Numbered from the stretch's first letter, positions 1 through 10,626 are shown. The stretch is DNA of 64,000 nucleotides from Martinezella lusitana (GCF_014207095.1 NZ_JACHBG010000004.1:429682-493681), one strand, 5' to 3'. Notes: generated by a model from the letters alone, not told the origin. Numbers and translations: made by a program.

Positions 1-2
1 CC

Positions 3-323
3 GTGATACAAGATTGGCGGCGGAGCTTTGGCGTGCCGCTAGTCATCTGCATCGGTCTTGCCATGCTCAATGGGCTGAGCTGGCACGGAGAGTTCTGGGC
101 CAAATGGCCAATCCTCGCCATTGCATGGGTGGCTGCGCTTCGCTTTGTTCGTAGCAATAAGCAGATCGATACGGCCATTGCCGCTCTTGCCGTTACCGGT
201 GTCGGCATCGTCATGATCAATCTCTTCACATGGCATGGAACGCCATGGGCAATCCTGCCATTGCTCGGGCTCGGTATCGCAGCTGCGCTGCGCTGGGTAA
301 GCCGCCCACGCAGCCGCGTCTAG
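3..323 (+). CDS. small membrane protein with duplicated two-helix unit (possibly 5' partial)
   Basis: Predicted 106-residue inner-membrane protein with about four hydrophobic segments. The sequence contains an internal duplication: a hairpin around residues 10-49 with the signature SWHGEFW is echoed around residues 64-100 with TWHGTPW, each followed by a hydrophobic stretch and a basic end. The architecture resembles the 2TM-domain families found in tandem in proteobacteria. The GTG at position 3 is the first possible start, but the frame is open to the window edge, so the true start may lie upstream. It converges on the MFS gene ending at 356. The function is not recognised. Confidence 0.6.
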   Translation: MIQDWRRSFGVPLVICIGLAMLNGLSWHGEFWAKWPILAIAWVAALRFVRSNKQIDTAIAALAVTGVGIVMINLFTWHGTPWAILPLLGLGIAAALRWVSRPRSRV

Positions 324-355
324 GATTACGCGTCCAATATTGGCGGCCCGTCGGA

Positions 356-1639
356 CTAGACGTGACCCATGCCCGGCTCCAGCGCCGGCGTATCGCCGGG
401 ATGGGTGAAGAGCTTGCCCCGTTCGGCCCATAGCGTTGCCAGGATCGTTAGTGCACCGAATATGGTGAAACCGGCGATCATCGGCTGGGCGGTCCCATCG
501 AACATCTGGCCGACGATGCCGCCCAGGAGAACGCCCACCGTGGTTGAGACCGAGCTGGTGATCGCAGCCGCCGTGCCCGCCAGGTGTCCCATCGGCTCCA
601 GGCTGATGGCCATGAAGTTGGTGGTGATGACCGCAAACATCATCAGCATGACCGAGATCAGCACATAGATGAACGTGAAGCTCGGCTGGCCGAACATGCC
701 TGCGACGTAGCCGATGGCGCCCAGAACGGTGAAGATGATCATCGCGGCATGCGATATGCGTCTCATGCCGAAGCTGCGGACGAAATAGCCGTTTGCGAAC
801 TGCGCGACGGCCGTGCCGGCAGCCGTCGCCGCAAAGGCGATCGGGAACGAATCTCCGAGACCGTAGACTTCGCCGAATACCTGCTGCACCGAGACGATGT
901 AAGAGCAGATCACGCCGGTATAGAGCGTAAGTCCGATCATGTAACCGCAGGTGATGCGGTTCGTCAGAACCGTCTTGAAGCCGGAAAGAACGGAGGCGAC
1001 GGAGAGCGGCAGGCGCTCTTCCTTCGGCAGCGTTTCCTTCATGCGGAAGAAGGCCACCAGAACGAGGCCGGCGCTGACGATGCCGAGCAGGATGAAGATC
1101 CACTGCCAATTGGAATAGGCAACAATCACCTGGCCGACGAAAGGCGCTACCATCGGCATGATCATGAAGACGATCATGACATAGGACATGACGCGCGCCA
1201 TTTCGCGGCCGCCGAAGCAATCGCGGACAATCGCCAGTGTCGTGATGCGCACGGCCGCGGCGCCGACGCCCTGTGCAAAGCGCATCGCGAGCAGTGCGAA
1301 AAGGCTGCCGCTCCAGGCCGCAGCAAATAGCGTCACCGTATAGAAGGCCAGGCCGCCGAGCAGGATGCGCCGCCGGCCATAGGTGTCCGACAGGCTGCCG
1401 AAGAAGAGCTGGCAAATGCCGAAGCCGAGGAAATAGACGCCGATGACGAGCTGGGTGTCATTGGGATTGGCGACATGGAGCGACTGGCCGATGTTCGGCA
1501 GTGCCGGCAACATGCTGTCTATGCCCATGGAGATGCTCGCCGTCATCAGGGCAATCGTGATGATGAACTCGACGATGCCGAGGCCGATGCGGTTGGCGCC
1601 AGTTGGCGCCGATGTTTTCTGTTCTTGAGGCGGGGTCAT
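356..1639 (-). CDS. Bcr/CflA-type MFS multidrug exporter (copy A)
   Basis: A 427-residue major facilitator protein of the drug:H+ antiporter (Bcr/CflA) type with about 12 hydrophobic helices. The family landmarks are visible: a first helix ending in DSMLPALPNIG, the loop-2/3 motif GSLSDTYGRRRILLGG, and the helix-4 region RFAQGVGAAAVR. These proteins extrude drugs or metabolites from the cytoplasm using the proton gradient. The start at 1639 is chosen because an upstream in-frame ATG at 1693 would run into the end of the preceding paralogue. The gap to that gene is 13 bp, so the two are probably co-transcribed. The substrate cannot be read from the sequence. Confidence 0.85.
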   Translation of the reverse strand: MTPPQEQKTSAPTGANRIGLGIVEFIITIALMTASISMGIDSMLPALPNIGQSLHVANPNDTQLVIGVYFLGFGICQLFFGSLSDTYGRRRILLGGLAFYTVTLFAAAWSGSLFALLAMRFAQGVGAAAVRITTLAIVRDCFGGREMARVMSYVMIVFMIMPMVAPFVGQVIVAYSNWQWIFILLGIVSAGLVLVAFFRMKETLPKEERLPLSVASVLSGFKTVLTNRITCGYMIGLTLYTGVICSYIVSVQQVFGEVYGLGDSFPIAFAATAAGTAVAQFANGYFVRSFGMRRISHAAMIIFTVLGAIGYVAGMFGQPSFTFIYVLISVMLMMFAVITTNFMAISLEPMGHLAGTAAAITSSVSTTVGVLLGGIVGQMFDGTAQPMIAGFTIFGALTILATLWAERGKLFTHPGDTPALEPGMGHV

Positions 1640-1652
1640 ATGAATTTGCCTA

Positions 1653-2927
1653 TCAATGCAAAGCGAGGGACTGGTCAGCCGGCGGCGGCGCATTGTGCGG
1701 GCGGAACAGCTTTCCCTTTTCGGCGATCAGCACGAAGACGACGCCGATGAGGGAAACGGTGAAATAGCCGATGACCATCGGTGTTGCCGTGCCGTTGTAA
1801 AATTGCCCTATGCATGCGCCGATCGACGCGCCGCCAACCGTGCTCATGAAGCCGAGTACGGAGGATGCCGTGCCGGCGACGTGGCCGAGGGGTTCCATCG
1901 CGAGAGAGTTGAAATTGGAGCCGATCCAGCCGAACTGGAACATGGCCAGCGCGAAAAAGATCATGAACAGCGGGAATGGCATCGGTGACGGTCCGTATAG
2001 CTGCACCAGCAGCCAACAGAAGGTGATGCCGACAAAGCCGAGCAGCGCCGTGTGCGACAGCCTTCGCATGCCGAACCTACCGACGAACTGGGAGTTGACG
2101 AAGGACGAGAGTGCCATGAAAGCCGCCACGCCGCCGAACGCCAGCGGTGTATAGGCGCCGAGGCCGTAGATATTGTTGTAGATCTGCTGCGCGGAATTGA
2201 TGAAGCCGAACAGCGCGCCGAAAAGGAACGTGCTGGCGATGGTGTAACAGAGCGCAACACGGTTCGTCAGAACGATCTTGAAGCCCGATGCGACGGACTT
2301 GATCGTCAGCGGACGCACGTTTTCCGGCTTCAGTGTCTCGGGAAGCCGGAAATACATCCATGCGCCCACGAGCATCGCCATGACGCCGATAAAGACGAAG
2401 ATCATGTGCCAGGTGCTGACCAGCAGGATGATCTGGCCGCTTCCCGGCGCGATGACCGGAACGATCATGAACACCATCATGATCAGGGACATCACTTCGG
2501 CCATGAGGCGGCCGCCGAAGACGTCACGGACGATGGAAATGGTAATGACGCGGGTTGCTGCCGAGCCCAGGCCCTGGATAAAGCGAAGGGCGAGCAGACC
2601 GCCGAAGGACGGTATGAGCGCGATGCCGAAAGCGGAGACAACGTAGATTGCAAGGCCGATCAGCAGCGGCAAGCGACGGCCGAAACGATCCGACAGCGGA
2701 CCGTAGATGAGCTGTGCACCACCGAAGCCGATCAGGTAGGCCGTCACCACGAACTGGCGATGATTTTCGTTCAGCACACCAAGGCTGGAGCCGATCTGCT
2801 GAAGGGCAGGGAGCATGATGTCGATTGCAAGCGAATTGGTTGCCATCAGGAAGGCCGCAAGTGCGATAAACTCGCGCTTGCCCATGGGCAGTTGCCCATG
2901 GGACAGAGCCTGGGATGAAGTCGTCAC
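1653..2927 (-). CDS. Bcr/CflA-type MFS multidrug exporter (copy B)
   Basis: A 424-residue paralogue of the downstream MFS protein, with the same layout: DIMLPALQQIG in helix 1, GPLSDRFGRRLPLLIG in the loop after helix 2, and RFIQGLGSAATRV in helix 4. About 12 transmembrane helices are predicted. The N terminus is a short polar leader followed by KREFIALAAFLMATNSLAIDI. It lies immediately upstream of copy A, suggesting a tandem duplication in one operon. The two may have different substrates or may be partly redundant; the sequence does not tell which. Confidence 0.85.
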   Translation of the reverse strand: MTTSSQALSHGQLPMGKREFIALAAFLMATNSLAIDIMLPALQQIGSSLGVLNENHRQFVVTAYLIGFGGAQLIYGPLSDRFGRRLPLLIGLAIYVVSAFGIALIPSFGGLLALRFIQGLGSAATRVITISIVRDVFGGRLMAEVMSLIMMVFMIVPVIAPGSGQIILLVSTWHMIFVFIGVMAMLVGAWMYFRLPETLKPENVRPLTIKSVASGFKIVLTNRVALCYTIASTFLFGALFGFINSAQQIYNNIYGLGAYTPLAFGGVAAFMALSSFVNSQFVGRFGMRRLSHTALLGFVGITFCWLLVQLYGPSPMPFPLFMIFFALAMFQFGWIGSNFNSLAMEPLGHVAGTASSVLGFMSTVGGASIGACIGQFYNGTATPMVIGYFTVSLIGVVFVLIAEKGKLFRPHNAPPPADQSLALH

Positions 2928-2952
2928 GGTATTATTCCCATAAACATATCAA

Positions 2953-2974
2953 GGCGCTGCTCGGCAGCAGCGCC
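2953..2974 (-). terminator. hairpin, possible terminator of the glutaredoxin gene
   Basis: A perfect 9-bp inverted repeat GGCGCTGCT / AGCAGCGCC with a 4-base loop sits 50 bp beyond the glutaredoxin stop codon on the minus strand. The minus-strand sequence after the stem is only modestly T-rich (TTGATATGTTT), so the call is tentative. It would separate the glutaredoxin transcript from the MFS pair. Confidence 0.45.
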
Positions 2975-3024
2975 TGATCGATCGAACTGGACTATGGAAA
3001 CCGGACGAAGAGCCCGGTGACCGG

Positions 3025-3360
3025 TCAGGCGGCGCCGCGAACGCTGATGCCGTTTTCCTGAAAATGCTGCTGCAACTCGCCTGCCTGGAACATCTCACGG
3101 ACGATATCGCAACCGCCGATGAACTCGCCCTTCACATAGAGCTGCGGGATGGTCGGCCAATTGGAGTAGTCCTTGATGCCCTGGCGGATCTCGGCGTCGG
3201 CAAGGACGTTGATGCCCTTATAGTCCACACCGATATAATCAAGAATCTGCACGACCTGGCCCGAGAAACCACATTGCGGGAACTGGGGCGTGCCTTTCAT
3301 GAAGAGAACGACGTCGTTGTTCTTTACTTCGTTGGCGATGAATTCCTGAATGCCGCTCAT
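3025..3360 (-). CDS. grxD: monothiol glutaredoxin, CGFS type (Grx4-like)
   Basis: A 111-residue monothiol glutaredoxin. The active-site motif CGFS is present in PQCGFSGQ, preceded by the conserved lysine in VVLFMKGTP, and the glutathione-binding elements WPTIPQLY and GGCDIV follow in the expected order. CGFS glutaredoxins bind a glutathione-coordinated [2Fe-2S] cluster and act in iron-sulfur carrier and iron-sensing roles, usually with a BolA partner. A bolA-family gene lies about 2.1 kb upstream on the same strand, separated by two plus-strand genes. Length and motifs match the family along the full sequence. Confidence 0.95.
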   Translation of the reverse strand: MSGIQEFIANEVKNNDVVLFMKGTPQFPQCGFSGQVVQILDYIGVDYKGINVLADAEIRQGIKDYSNWPTIPQLYVKGEFIGGCDIVREMFQAGELQQHFQENGISVRGAA

Positions 3361-3741
3361 GTCCAGTTCCTTTCACATGCGGAGTCAAGGTCCGCAGCGT
3401 TAAAATCCGTTCTCTAAATAGCAAGCGACCGACGTGATTTCCAGCGGCAAAACGTCGTCGTCTTCTTTTTCATCGCATGAATGATTCCGGGTGGCGCTGT
3501 TAAGGAAGACGGCGAAAATGGTTCATTGGCATTTTTTTCTGAACAGTGCGTTTTGAAAACGGCTCTTCAACTCGATAGGCGAACAACGCATATGGGGAAA
3601 ACATAAGGGACGAATAAGATTAGGCTGCTACTGAATTTACATGCGGCCGGTTTGTTTGTTAGAGTTCGTCGATTGATGCGATTTGGCACGTATCGGTCCC
3701 TTATGAGCACGGCATTCGCATTTTTTGAGGGAGCGAACACC
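3361..3741. other. intergenic region between grxD and a plus-strand small gene
   Basis: This 381-bp stretch carries the divergent promoters of grxD and the small membrane protein gene starting at 3742. It is noticeably more AT-rich than the coding sequence around it. I see no convincing open frame, RNA gene or inverted repeat in it. A plausible ribosome-binding site (GAGGGAG, about 3727-3733) precedes the 3742 start. Confidence 0.5.
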
Positions 3742-4044
3742 ATGAGCCACCATCACTATTCTGACGGGCAGGTTGGTGAGGAACGGGAATTCTATAGTTC
3801 TGACGATACGAGCGAAGGCGAACGGGAATATTATGAGCATGTCCGTACGCCAAGAGCCTCGGTGCTGAACAGCACGGTAACCGTGAGCGCAATCGTGCTC
3901 ATTCTGAGTGTCGTCTTCGGCTACCGAGCCTCGATCACCCCAACGCAGCAACCGGCCGTCGCGTCGATCGTACAGAAGATTATGACCGAACCGGCTTTGG
4001 ACTCTTGTGCTGAGGTTTCTCCGTATCCACGCCGGGAATGCTAA
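3742..4044 (+). CDS. small single-pass membrane protein of unknown function
   Basis: A 100-residue protein with a very polar, acidic, histidine- and tyrosine-containing N terminus (MSHHHYSDG, then EREFY and EREYY repeats), one hydrophobic segment at about residues 47-64 (STVTVSAIVLILSVVFGYRA) and a short C-terminal tail. The start at 3742 is preferred over one 90 bp upstream because GAGGGAG lies about 8 bases before it and the extra upstream residues look non-coding. With the hydrolase-like gene at 4270 it forms a plus-strand insert between bolA and grxD. I do not recognise the family. Confidence 0.6.
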   Translation: MSHHHYSDGQVGEEREFYSSDDTSEGEREYYEHVRTPRASVLNSTVTVSAIVLILSVVFGYRASITPTQQPAVASIVQKIMTEPALDSCAEVSPYPRREC

Positions 4045-4269
4045 TATTCATATAGCTCAATATCGTCACCGCATGGTGATCCAGAGAGGGCGCAAGGCCG
4101 AGCTATGTCCATTCGCGGGGCGAGGCACCTTGCCGCCGAGTACTTGATCTTATCTTTTTGTTTTTAGACGATTTGTCTTGTGTTGCCATGAAAAAGCCGG
4201 CAGCCCGTGGTCTTGGCTGACGTCCAGCATTCATCGATGTACTGGCGCACCCCGGGGACAGACTAAAAT

Positions 4270-5469
4270 ATGAACAGGATCAAGAAGAGGGTGGTTCTCC
4301 ACTTCCCTGGCTTCGAGCCGTTGGATGCTGCCGCGCATCGGGCTCGTTACGAGCGTTCGGCTCGCCAGAGCGCGGCCGTATGGAACTTTTCCGCCTCTGT
4401 CGACGAATTGAAAAAATTCGGACGCGCGCCCTATTTCGACGTCGTTGCGGCGGCGGCGGATTGGCAGACGCAAAGCCGCGTCCATATCGTCGATCACAAT
4501 GATTTGGTTGCCGCGCTGAACGGCCGGCCATTCTTCATACGATTGCTGAATGGCTATCTTGCGGCGGCGAGGGTCGCCCTTAGCGGCGGCATGGTCGGCT
4601 ATTTTCGCCATGCGTGGCGTTTCGGCCTGTTCTTTATTTTTCCGTTTCTGCTGATGCTTTGCGGGTTGGCGATTAGCCTCTCCATCGCCTTGGCACCATT
4701 CCTGTTCGGCTTGCCATCCTGGAGCCATATCGGCAGCATTGCCTTGGCGGTTGCGTTCTTCGTCTACGTTTTTCTGCCGCAGGCGGAGAAGCTGCATACG
4801 CTGCACCTGTTCTCCGACTGGGAGATGGCGGTGGCAATGGCTGGATTGAACAGGCTCGCTGCCGAGCAATGGCTGGAGGCGAGCGCGCTTAGTGTGCGGC
4901 AGGCGTTGGAAGAACCCGACGTCGACGAATTCGTCATCTCCTCGCACAGCATGGGCTCATCCGTTGCGACACACGTGATCGGTCTGCTGTTGGAGCGGGA
5001 GCCGGGACTGCTGCAGGGCAAACAAGTGGTGTTCATGACACTTGGCAGCGCCATCCTGCAATGTGCCCTCATGCGTCCGGCCTCGGTGCTGCGCGCACGC
5101 GTCGGATTGATCGCGCGCTGCAGGGAGATCTTCTGGCTCGACATTCACTGTCTGACCGATGCGATCCATTTCTACAAAGCGAAGGTTGCCGCCGTTTGCG
5201 GGCATCCGGATGCCGAGCAGGCGTCGATCCTTTTCGTGCGTTTCAAGCAGATGCTGACAGCGCAACACTATGCCAAGATCAAGCGCGATTTTCTGCGGGT
5301 TCACCGGCAATATGTGCTCGGCCCGGATGTGAAAGCGTTCTTCGATTTCACGTTGACGACGGCCGGCCCGCTGCCGACCTCGCATTTCGCTGAGTTTTCC
5401 CTGAGGAAAATGCCGGAGCTGACATTCAACTCCGGCGACGAGGCGCAGGCGCTCTCAATCGGGCGCTGA
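4270..5469 (+). CDS. membrane-anchored protein with alpha/beta-hydrolase-like motif
   Basis: A 399-residue protein of unrecognised family. The N terminus begins like an alpha/beta hydrolase first strand (RVVLHFPGFEP, residues 7-17). Two strongly hydrophobic segments follow (about 117-145 and 152-170), and the motif SHSMGSS (225-231) after a strand FVIS looks like a G/S-x-S-x-G nucleophile elbow. The C-terminal 150 residues hold a possible core but no obvious catalytic His motif could be assigned. A membrane-bound esterase or lipase is the best guess. The gene converges on bolA and overlaps its 3' end by 15 bp. Confidence 0.6.
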   Translation: MNRIKKRVVLHFPGFEPLDAAAHRARYERSARQSAAVWNFSASVDELKKFGRAPYFDVVAAAADWQTQSRVHIVDHNDLVAALNGRPFFIRLLNGYLAAARVALSGGMVGYFRHAWRFGLFFIFPFLLMLCGLAISLSIALAPFLFGLPSWSHIGSIALAVAFFVYVFLPQAEKLHTLHLFSDWEMAVAMAGLNRLAAEQWLEASALSVRQALEEPDVDEFVISSHSMGSSVATHVIGLLLEREPGLLQGKQVVFMTLGSAILQCALMRPASVLRARVGLIARCREIFWLDIHCLTDAIHFYKAKVAAVCGHPDAEQASILFVRFKQMLTAQHYAKIKRDFLRVHRQYVLGPDVKAFFDFTLTTAGPLPTSHFAEFSLRKMPELTFNSGDEAQALSIGR

Positions 5470-5688
5470 GGTCTGTAGCGCAAGGGCGTGCAGCACGCCG
5501 CCCATATTGCCCTTCAGGGCATCATAGACCATCTGGTGCTGCTGCACGCGGCTCTTGCCGCGGAAGGCTTCCGCGACAACTTCTGCAGCATAGTGATCGC
5601 CATCCCCGGCCAGGTCGCGAATCGTTACCTTGGCGCCGGGAATGCCGGCCTTGATCATGTCTTCGATATCGCCGGGGTTCATGGGCAT
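5455..5688 (-). CDS. bolA: BolA family protein (IbaG-like)
   Basis: A 77-residue BolA-family protein. It contains the family pattern of an N-terminal helix (DIEDMIKAGIPGAKVTI), a strand with DGDHYAAEVVAEAFRGKSRVQQHQMVYDAL, and a C-terminal helix ending HALALQT. In proteobacteria BolA-like proteins bind CGFS glutaredoxins and bridge [2Fe-2S] clusters. The gene follows purL by 15 bp on the same strand and is probably co-transcribed with it. The partner glutaredoxin is at 3025-3360, beyond two opposite-strand genes. Confidence 0.93.
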   Translation of the reverse strand: MPMNPGDIEDMIKAGIPGAKVTIRDLAGDGDHYAAEVVAEAFRGKSRVQQHQMVYDALKGNMGGVLHALALQTSAPD

Positions 5689-5703
5689 AAGTGGTACCTC
5701 AAT

Positions 5704-7977
<2,274 letters not shown>

Positions 7978-8077
7978 TCAGGGGATCGGGGTCTCTTTAG
8001 CGCAAGTCTCCCCGTCGTGCGACAGGAAAATCACCGGCGTTCACAGGACGCCGGCACTTGTCATCGCCGAATGAAGG

Positions 8078-8101
8078 GGGCGGCCATTCGCGGCCGCTCC
8101 T
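8078..8101 (-). terminator. GC-rich hairpin after the PagL-like gene
   Basis: An inverted repeat GGGCGGCC / GGCCGCTCC (one G-T pair) with a 6-base loop starts a few bases past the PagL-like stop on the minus strand. No T-tract follows, so this may be a weak or Rho-assisted terminator, or an RNA-stabilising hairpin, between pagL and purL. Confidence 0.3.
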
Positions 8102-8106
8102 ATCAA

Positions 8107-8721
8107 TCAGAATTTGTAGCCGACCATGAGGCCGACACGCGTCATGCCGCCGTTCGGGCCGTCGCAAAGATTGGCGTGCGACGAATGCGCGATCTGCGCC
8201 ATCACGTTCCAGTGGTTGTCGAAATTGTATCCGAGGCCGGCATATTCGTGGAACAGCAGCCGACAGCCGAGCATCGGGCCATGATCCTGCCAATCGTCGA
8301 GATTGCCGGTGTGCACCGCCCCGCCGAAGCCAAGTTCTGTGAAGATACCGTTGCTGTGAGTGAGCGTCCAGGAGAGACCGCTATAAACCTGGGTCGCCGA
8401 TCCCGCTGTGCCGATCGATGTCCCCAAGTGGATGCGCGGATACATCAGCTGGTCTTTCCAATCGGCCGTCGGATTGTAGCCGAACGGATTGAAAAGCACC
8501 TGGACGTCCGGAAATATGCCCTTTTCGTGATCGTATCCGGTCTGGATCGAGCCGCTTGCGCCGAAACGCAATTCGTCGAAGACCTTCGGGCCGGCGGCGA
8601 CCGTTACCTGATCTGCCGCGGTCGCTGCGAATGCACCTGTGGCGAATACCGTGCTGATTGCTAGAAAACTCGCGGCTAAACGCTTACGCGAACTGCATGC
8701 TGAAACGCTGTCAATAGCCAT
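8107..8721 (-). CDS. PagL-like lipid A 3-O-deacylase family outer-membrane protein
   Basis: A 204-residue exported beta-barrel candidate. After a signal-peptide-like N terminus, amphipathic strands follow and the protein ends in the outer-membrane signature VGYKF. The C-terminal region LGYNFDNHWNVMAQIAHSSHAN and NGGMTRVG matches the PagL (acyloxyacyl hydrolase) active-site region, with a His-x-Ser pair in AHSS. PagL removes the 3-linked acyl chain of lipid A. The glutamate normally seven residues before the terminal Phe appears to be glycine here, so activity is uncertain. The start at 8721 is chosen because AGGGGAG precedes it at good spacing. Confidence 0.65.
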   Translation of the reverse strand: MAIDSVSACSSRKRLAASFLAISTVFATGAFAATAADQVTVAAGPKVFDELRFGASGSIQTGYDHEKGIFPDVQVLFNPFGYNPTADWKDQLMYPRIHLGTSIGTAGSATQVYSGLSWTLTHSNGIFTELGFGGAVHTGNLDDWQDHGPMLGCRLLFHEYAGLGYNFDNHWNVMAQIAHSSHANLCDGPNGGMTRVGLMVGYKF

Positions 8722-8839
8722 GCACTCCCCCTGAATGGCGGGCGAATCCCGCAATATTCATAGAATGGTAGGGAGCTAGGAGTCGAGACGGCTGAACTTG
8801 GATTCGGCAAGATCTCTGTCGATAAACTAAAAGTCTTGC

Positions 8840-10258
8840 TTAAATGTGACTATCATAACCCGATGAGCCATTTTCCAGCAACCGGCGTAAAGTCATGAAG
8901 CCGGCCTCGACATCTTCACGTTGCCGTGGCGAGGAAAAGGCGACTCGAACGCGGTGATAGACTTTCTCCATCCTGGCGGCCTTGAACTCGTCCTCGTCAT
9001 CAATGAGCACGCCGTCGGCAATGGCAGCATTCTTGAAGGTGCCGGAAAGCCAAGGCTCAGGCAGCTTCAGCCAAAGGAATGGCAGGTGTGGATGCGAATT
9101 GAATTCGAAGCCAGCCAATGCCTCCCGTGCGATCCGCTCGCGTGCCTTGATTTCCTCGATCGACTTGCGGCGTAATTCGAGTGCGTGACCTTCCAGCACG
9201 AGACGCGCGCAGGTTTCCGCCAGAATGAAAGGTAGGCCGCCAGTGGTCATCTTATGGGTGACCTTGATGCGCTGCGCGAAATGCGGCGGGCAGGCGACCC
9301 AGCCGCCGCGCACGCCGGCCGTCACCGCTTTCGCCAGGCTGCTGACAACAAAGGTTCGCTCCGGTGCGATGGTGGCCATTAGCGGGTTCTGGTCGCCGGT
9401 CATGCCGCCATAGAGATCGTCCTCGATCAGCCAGACGCTGTGGCGGCGGGCAATGGCAGCGATTGCGCGCCGCCTCGCCTCGGGCATCGTCACCAGCGTG
9501 GGATTGTGGCCCGTCGGCATCAGGAACGCGAGGCGAGGGTGCTGCTGCTGGCACAGTCGTTCGAAATCGTCCGGGATCATGCCGTGTTCGTCGGAATCGA
9601 CCAATATCGAGCGGCGACCGAGAAGGCGCGTTGCGCGGCTGATCTGCGTATAGGTGAGATTCTCAAAGACGATCTTGTCGCCCGGCGACGTCACGGCCGA
9701 AATGACGGCGATGGCGCCGGCATGGGCGCCCAGCGTCGGCACGACCGTTTCGATTGCAGGCTTCCAGCCATTGCGAGCAAGCCAGATCTGGCCCGCATCG
9801 AACCAGCTCCCGGGGAAGTTCCGCGAATAGGATGAGATCTCCGAGCGATGATCCAAGCTGATGTCGGCAAACAGCTTTCCGATAATCTCGCCCTGGCCGA
9901 TATCGGGAGCGGCCGTCGTGTCGAAGCGTATCTTGGCATCGGGCGTGTTCAGCCCGCGTGTGCCGGCCAGCGCCTGCGTGATCGGATCCACCTGCTCGAT
10001 CTGCTTGCCGTTCGAGCGCTCCAGCACATAGGTGCCGCGACCGACTTCGCCTGCGACGAGGCCGCGCTCATGCACCAGTGCGTAAGCGCGGCTCACCGTA
10101 CCGATCGTTACGCCGATGTCATAGGCAAGGTTGCGCTGTGGCGGCAGCTTGGTGCCGGGAGGCAGGACACCATGCGTGATCGCGTTTTCGATGCTGTCGG
10201 CAACGCGGATATAGACCGGTCCATTGCCACTGGAAATGTCAGGGAGCCAATTTGTCAT
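8840..10258 (-). CDS. MocR-type (GntR/aminotransferase) transcriptional regulator
   Basis: A 472-residue regulator made of an N-terminal GntR winged helix (about 10-80; GVLPPGTKLPPQRNLAYDIGVTIGTVSRAYALVHERGLV) fused to a fold-type I aminotransferase-like domain (about 110-460). The likely PLP-binding lysine is in VVSSLAKAVTAGVRGGW, and LIEDDLYGG carries the cofactor aspartate. MocR proteins sense PLP-linked ligands and control neighbouring genes and often themselves. The gene is divergent from a DUF1127 gene 104 bp away. The intergenic region holds several ATTGT boxes that may be its operator. Confidence 0.9.
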   Translation of the reverse strand: MTNWLPDISSGNGPVYIRVADSIENAITHGVLPPGTKLPPQRNLAYDIGVTIGTVSRAYALVHERGLVAGEVGRGTYVLERSNGKQIEQVDPITQALAGTRGLNTPDAKIRFDTTAAPDIGQGEIIGKLFADISLDHRSEISSYSRNFPGSWFDAGQIWLARNGWKPAIETVVPTLGAHAGAIAVISAVTSPGDKIVFENLTYTQISRATRLLGRRSILVDSDEHGMIPDDFERLCQQQHPRLAFLMPTGHNPTLVTMPEARRRAIAAIARRHSVWLIEDDLYGGMTGDQNPLMATIAPERTFVVSSLAKAVTAGVRGGWVACPPHFAQRIKVTHKMTTGGLPFILAETCARLVLEGHALELRRKSIEEIKARERIAREALAGFEFNSHPHLPFLWLKLPEPWLSGTFKNAAIADGVLIDDEDEFKAARMEKVYHRVRVAFSSPRQREDVEAGFMTLRRLLENGSSGYDSHI

Positions 10259-10261
10259 AAT

Positions 10262-10383
10262 GACAATTTCCTAGATTGTCTCGAGATGGGAGTCAATACT
10301 ATGAGTCAATTGTGTCGTTTGGCTAGGCGCATGAACATTGATTCAACCTTATAGGCCTTGAGATGAGTACAATTGATACAATT
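10262..10383. promoter_or_regulatory. candidate MocR operator (ATTGT boxes)
   Basis: Between the divergent MocR and DUF1127 genes lie an inverted repeat GACAAT-N7-ATTGTC (10262-10280), immediately before the MocR start, then TCAATTGT (10306-10313), ACAATTGA (10369-10376) and ACAATT (10378-10383). Repeated copies of one pentamer in both orientations between a regulator and its divergent neighbour are typical of an autoregulated operator. The last copies fall just inside the DUF1127 coding start. Confidence 0.5.
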
Positions 10384-10584
10384 TGCGCGGCGAATGCGGA
10401 GAGTGGAGCGACACGGCCAAAGTCGCACCCCATGTGCCGGCTTTGGGTGACCCTTCTTCTGTGGATGCAGAAGCGGGAGGGCCGCTGGGTTCTGCGGGAG
10501 CTGACCGATGATCAGCTGCGGGACATCGGTCTCACGCGCCGCGAAGCGAATACCGAAGCCAACAAATCGTTCTTCTGGGATTGA
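10363..10584 (+). CDS. DUF1127 small basic protein
   Basis: A 73-residue protein whose C-terminal half (about 38-65, REGRWVLRELTDDQLRDIGLTR) is a clear DUF1127 domain, a short helix-turn-helix-like motif abundant in Rhizobiaceae. The N-terminal half is a variable polar leader. Some small DUF1127 proteins in Agrobacterium and Rhodobacter have been linked to RNA turnover and phosphate or C1 metabolism; which applies here is unknown. Being divergent from a MocR regulator suggests it is that regulator's target. Confidence 0.85.
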   Translation: MSTIDTICAANAESGATRPKSHPMCRLWVTLLLWMQKREGRWVLRELTDDQLRDIGLTRREANTEANKSFFWD

Positions 10585-10626
10585 TCGGTCGTCGCGGAAT
10601 GTCCGCTGTCATCGGAGCTGCCGTTA

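Noticed and set aside
8078..8101. Hairpin taken as a strong terminator
   Set aside because: There is no T-run after the stem, so it is only listed at low confidence.
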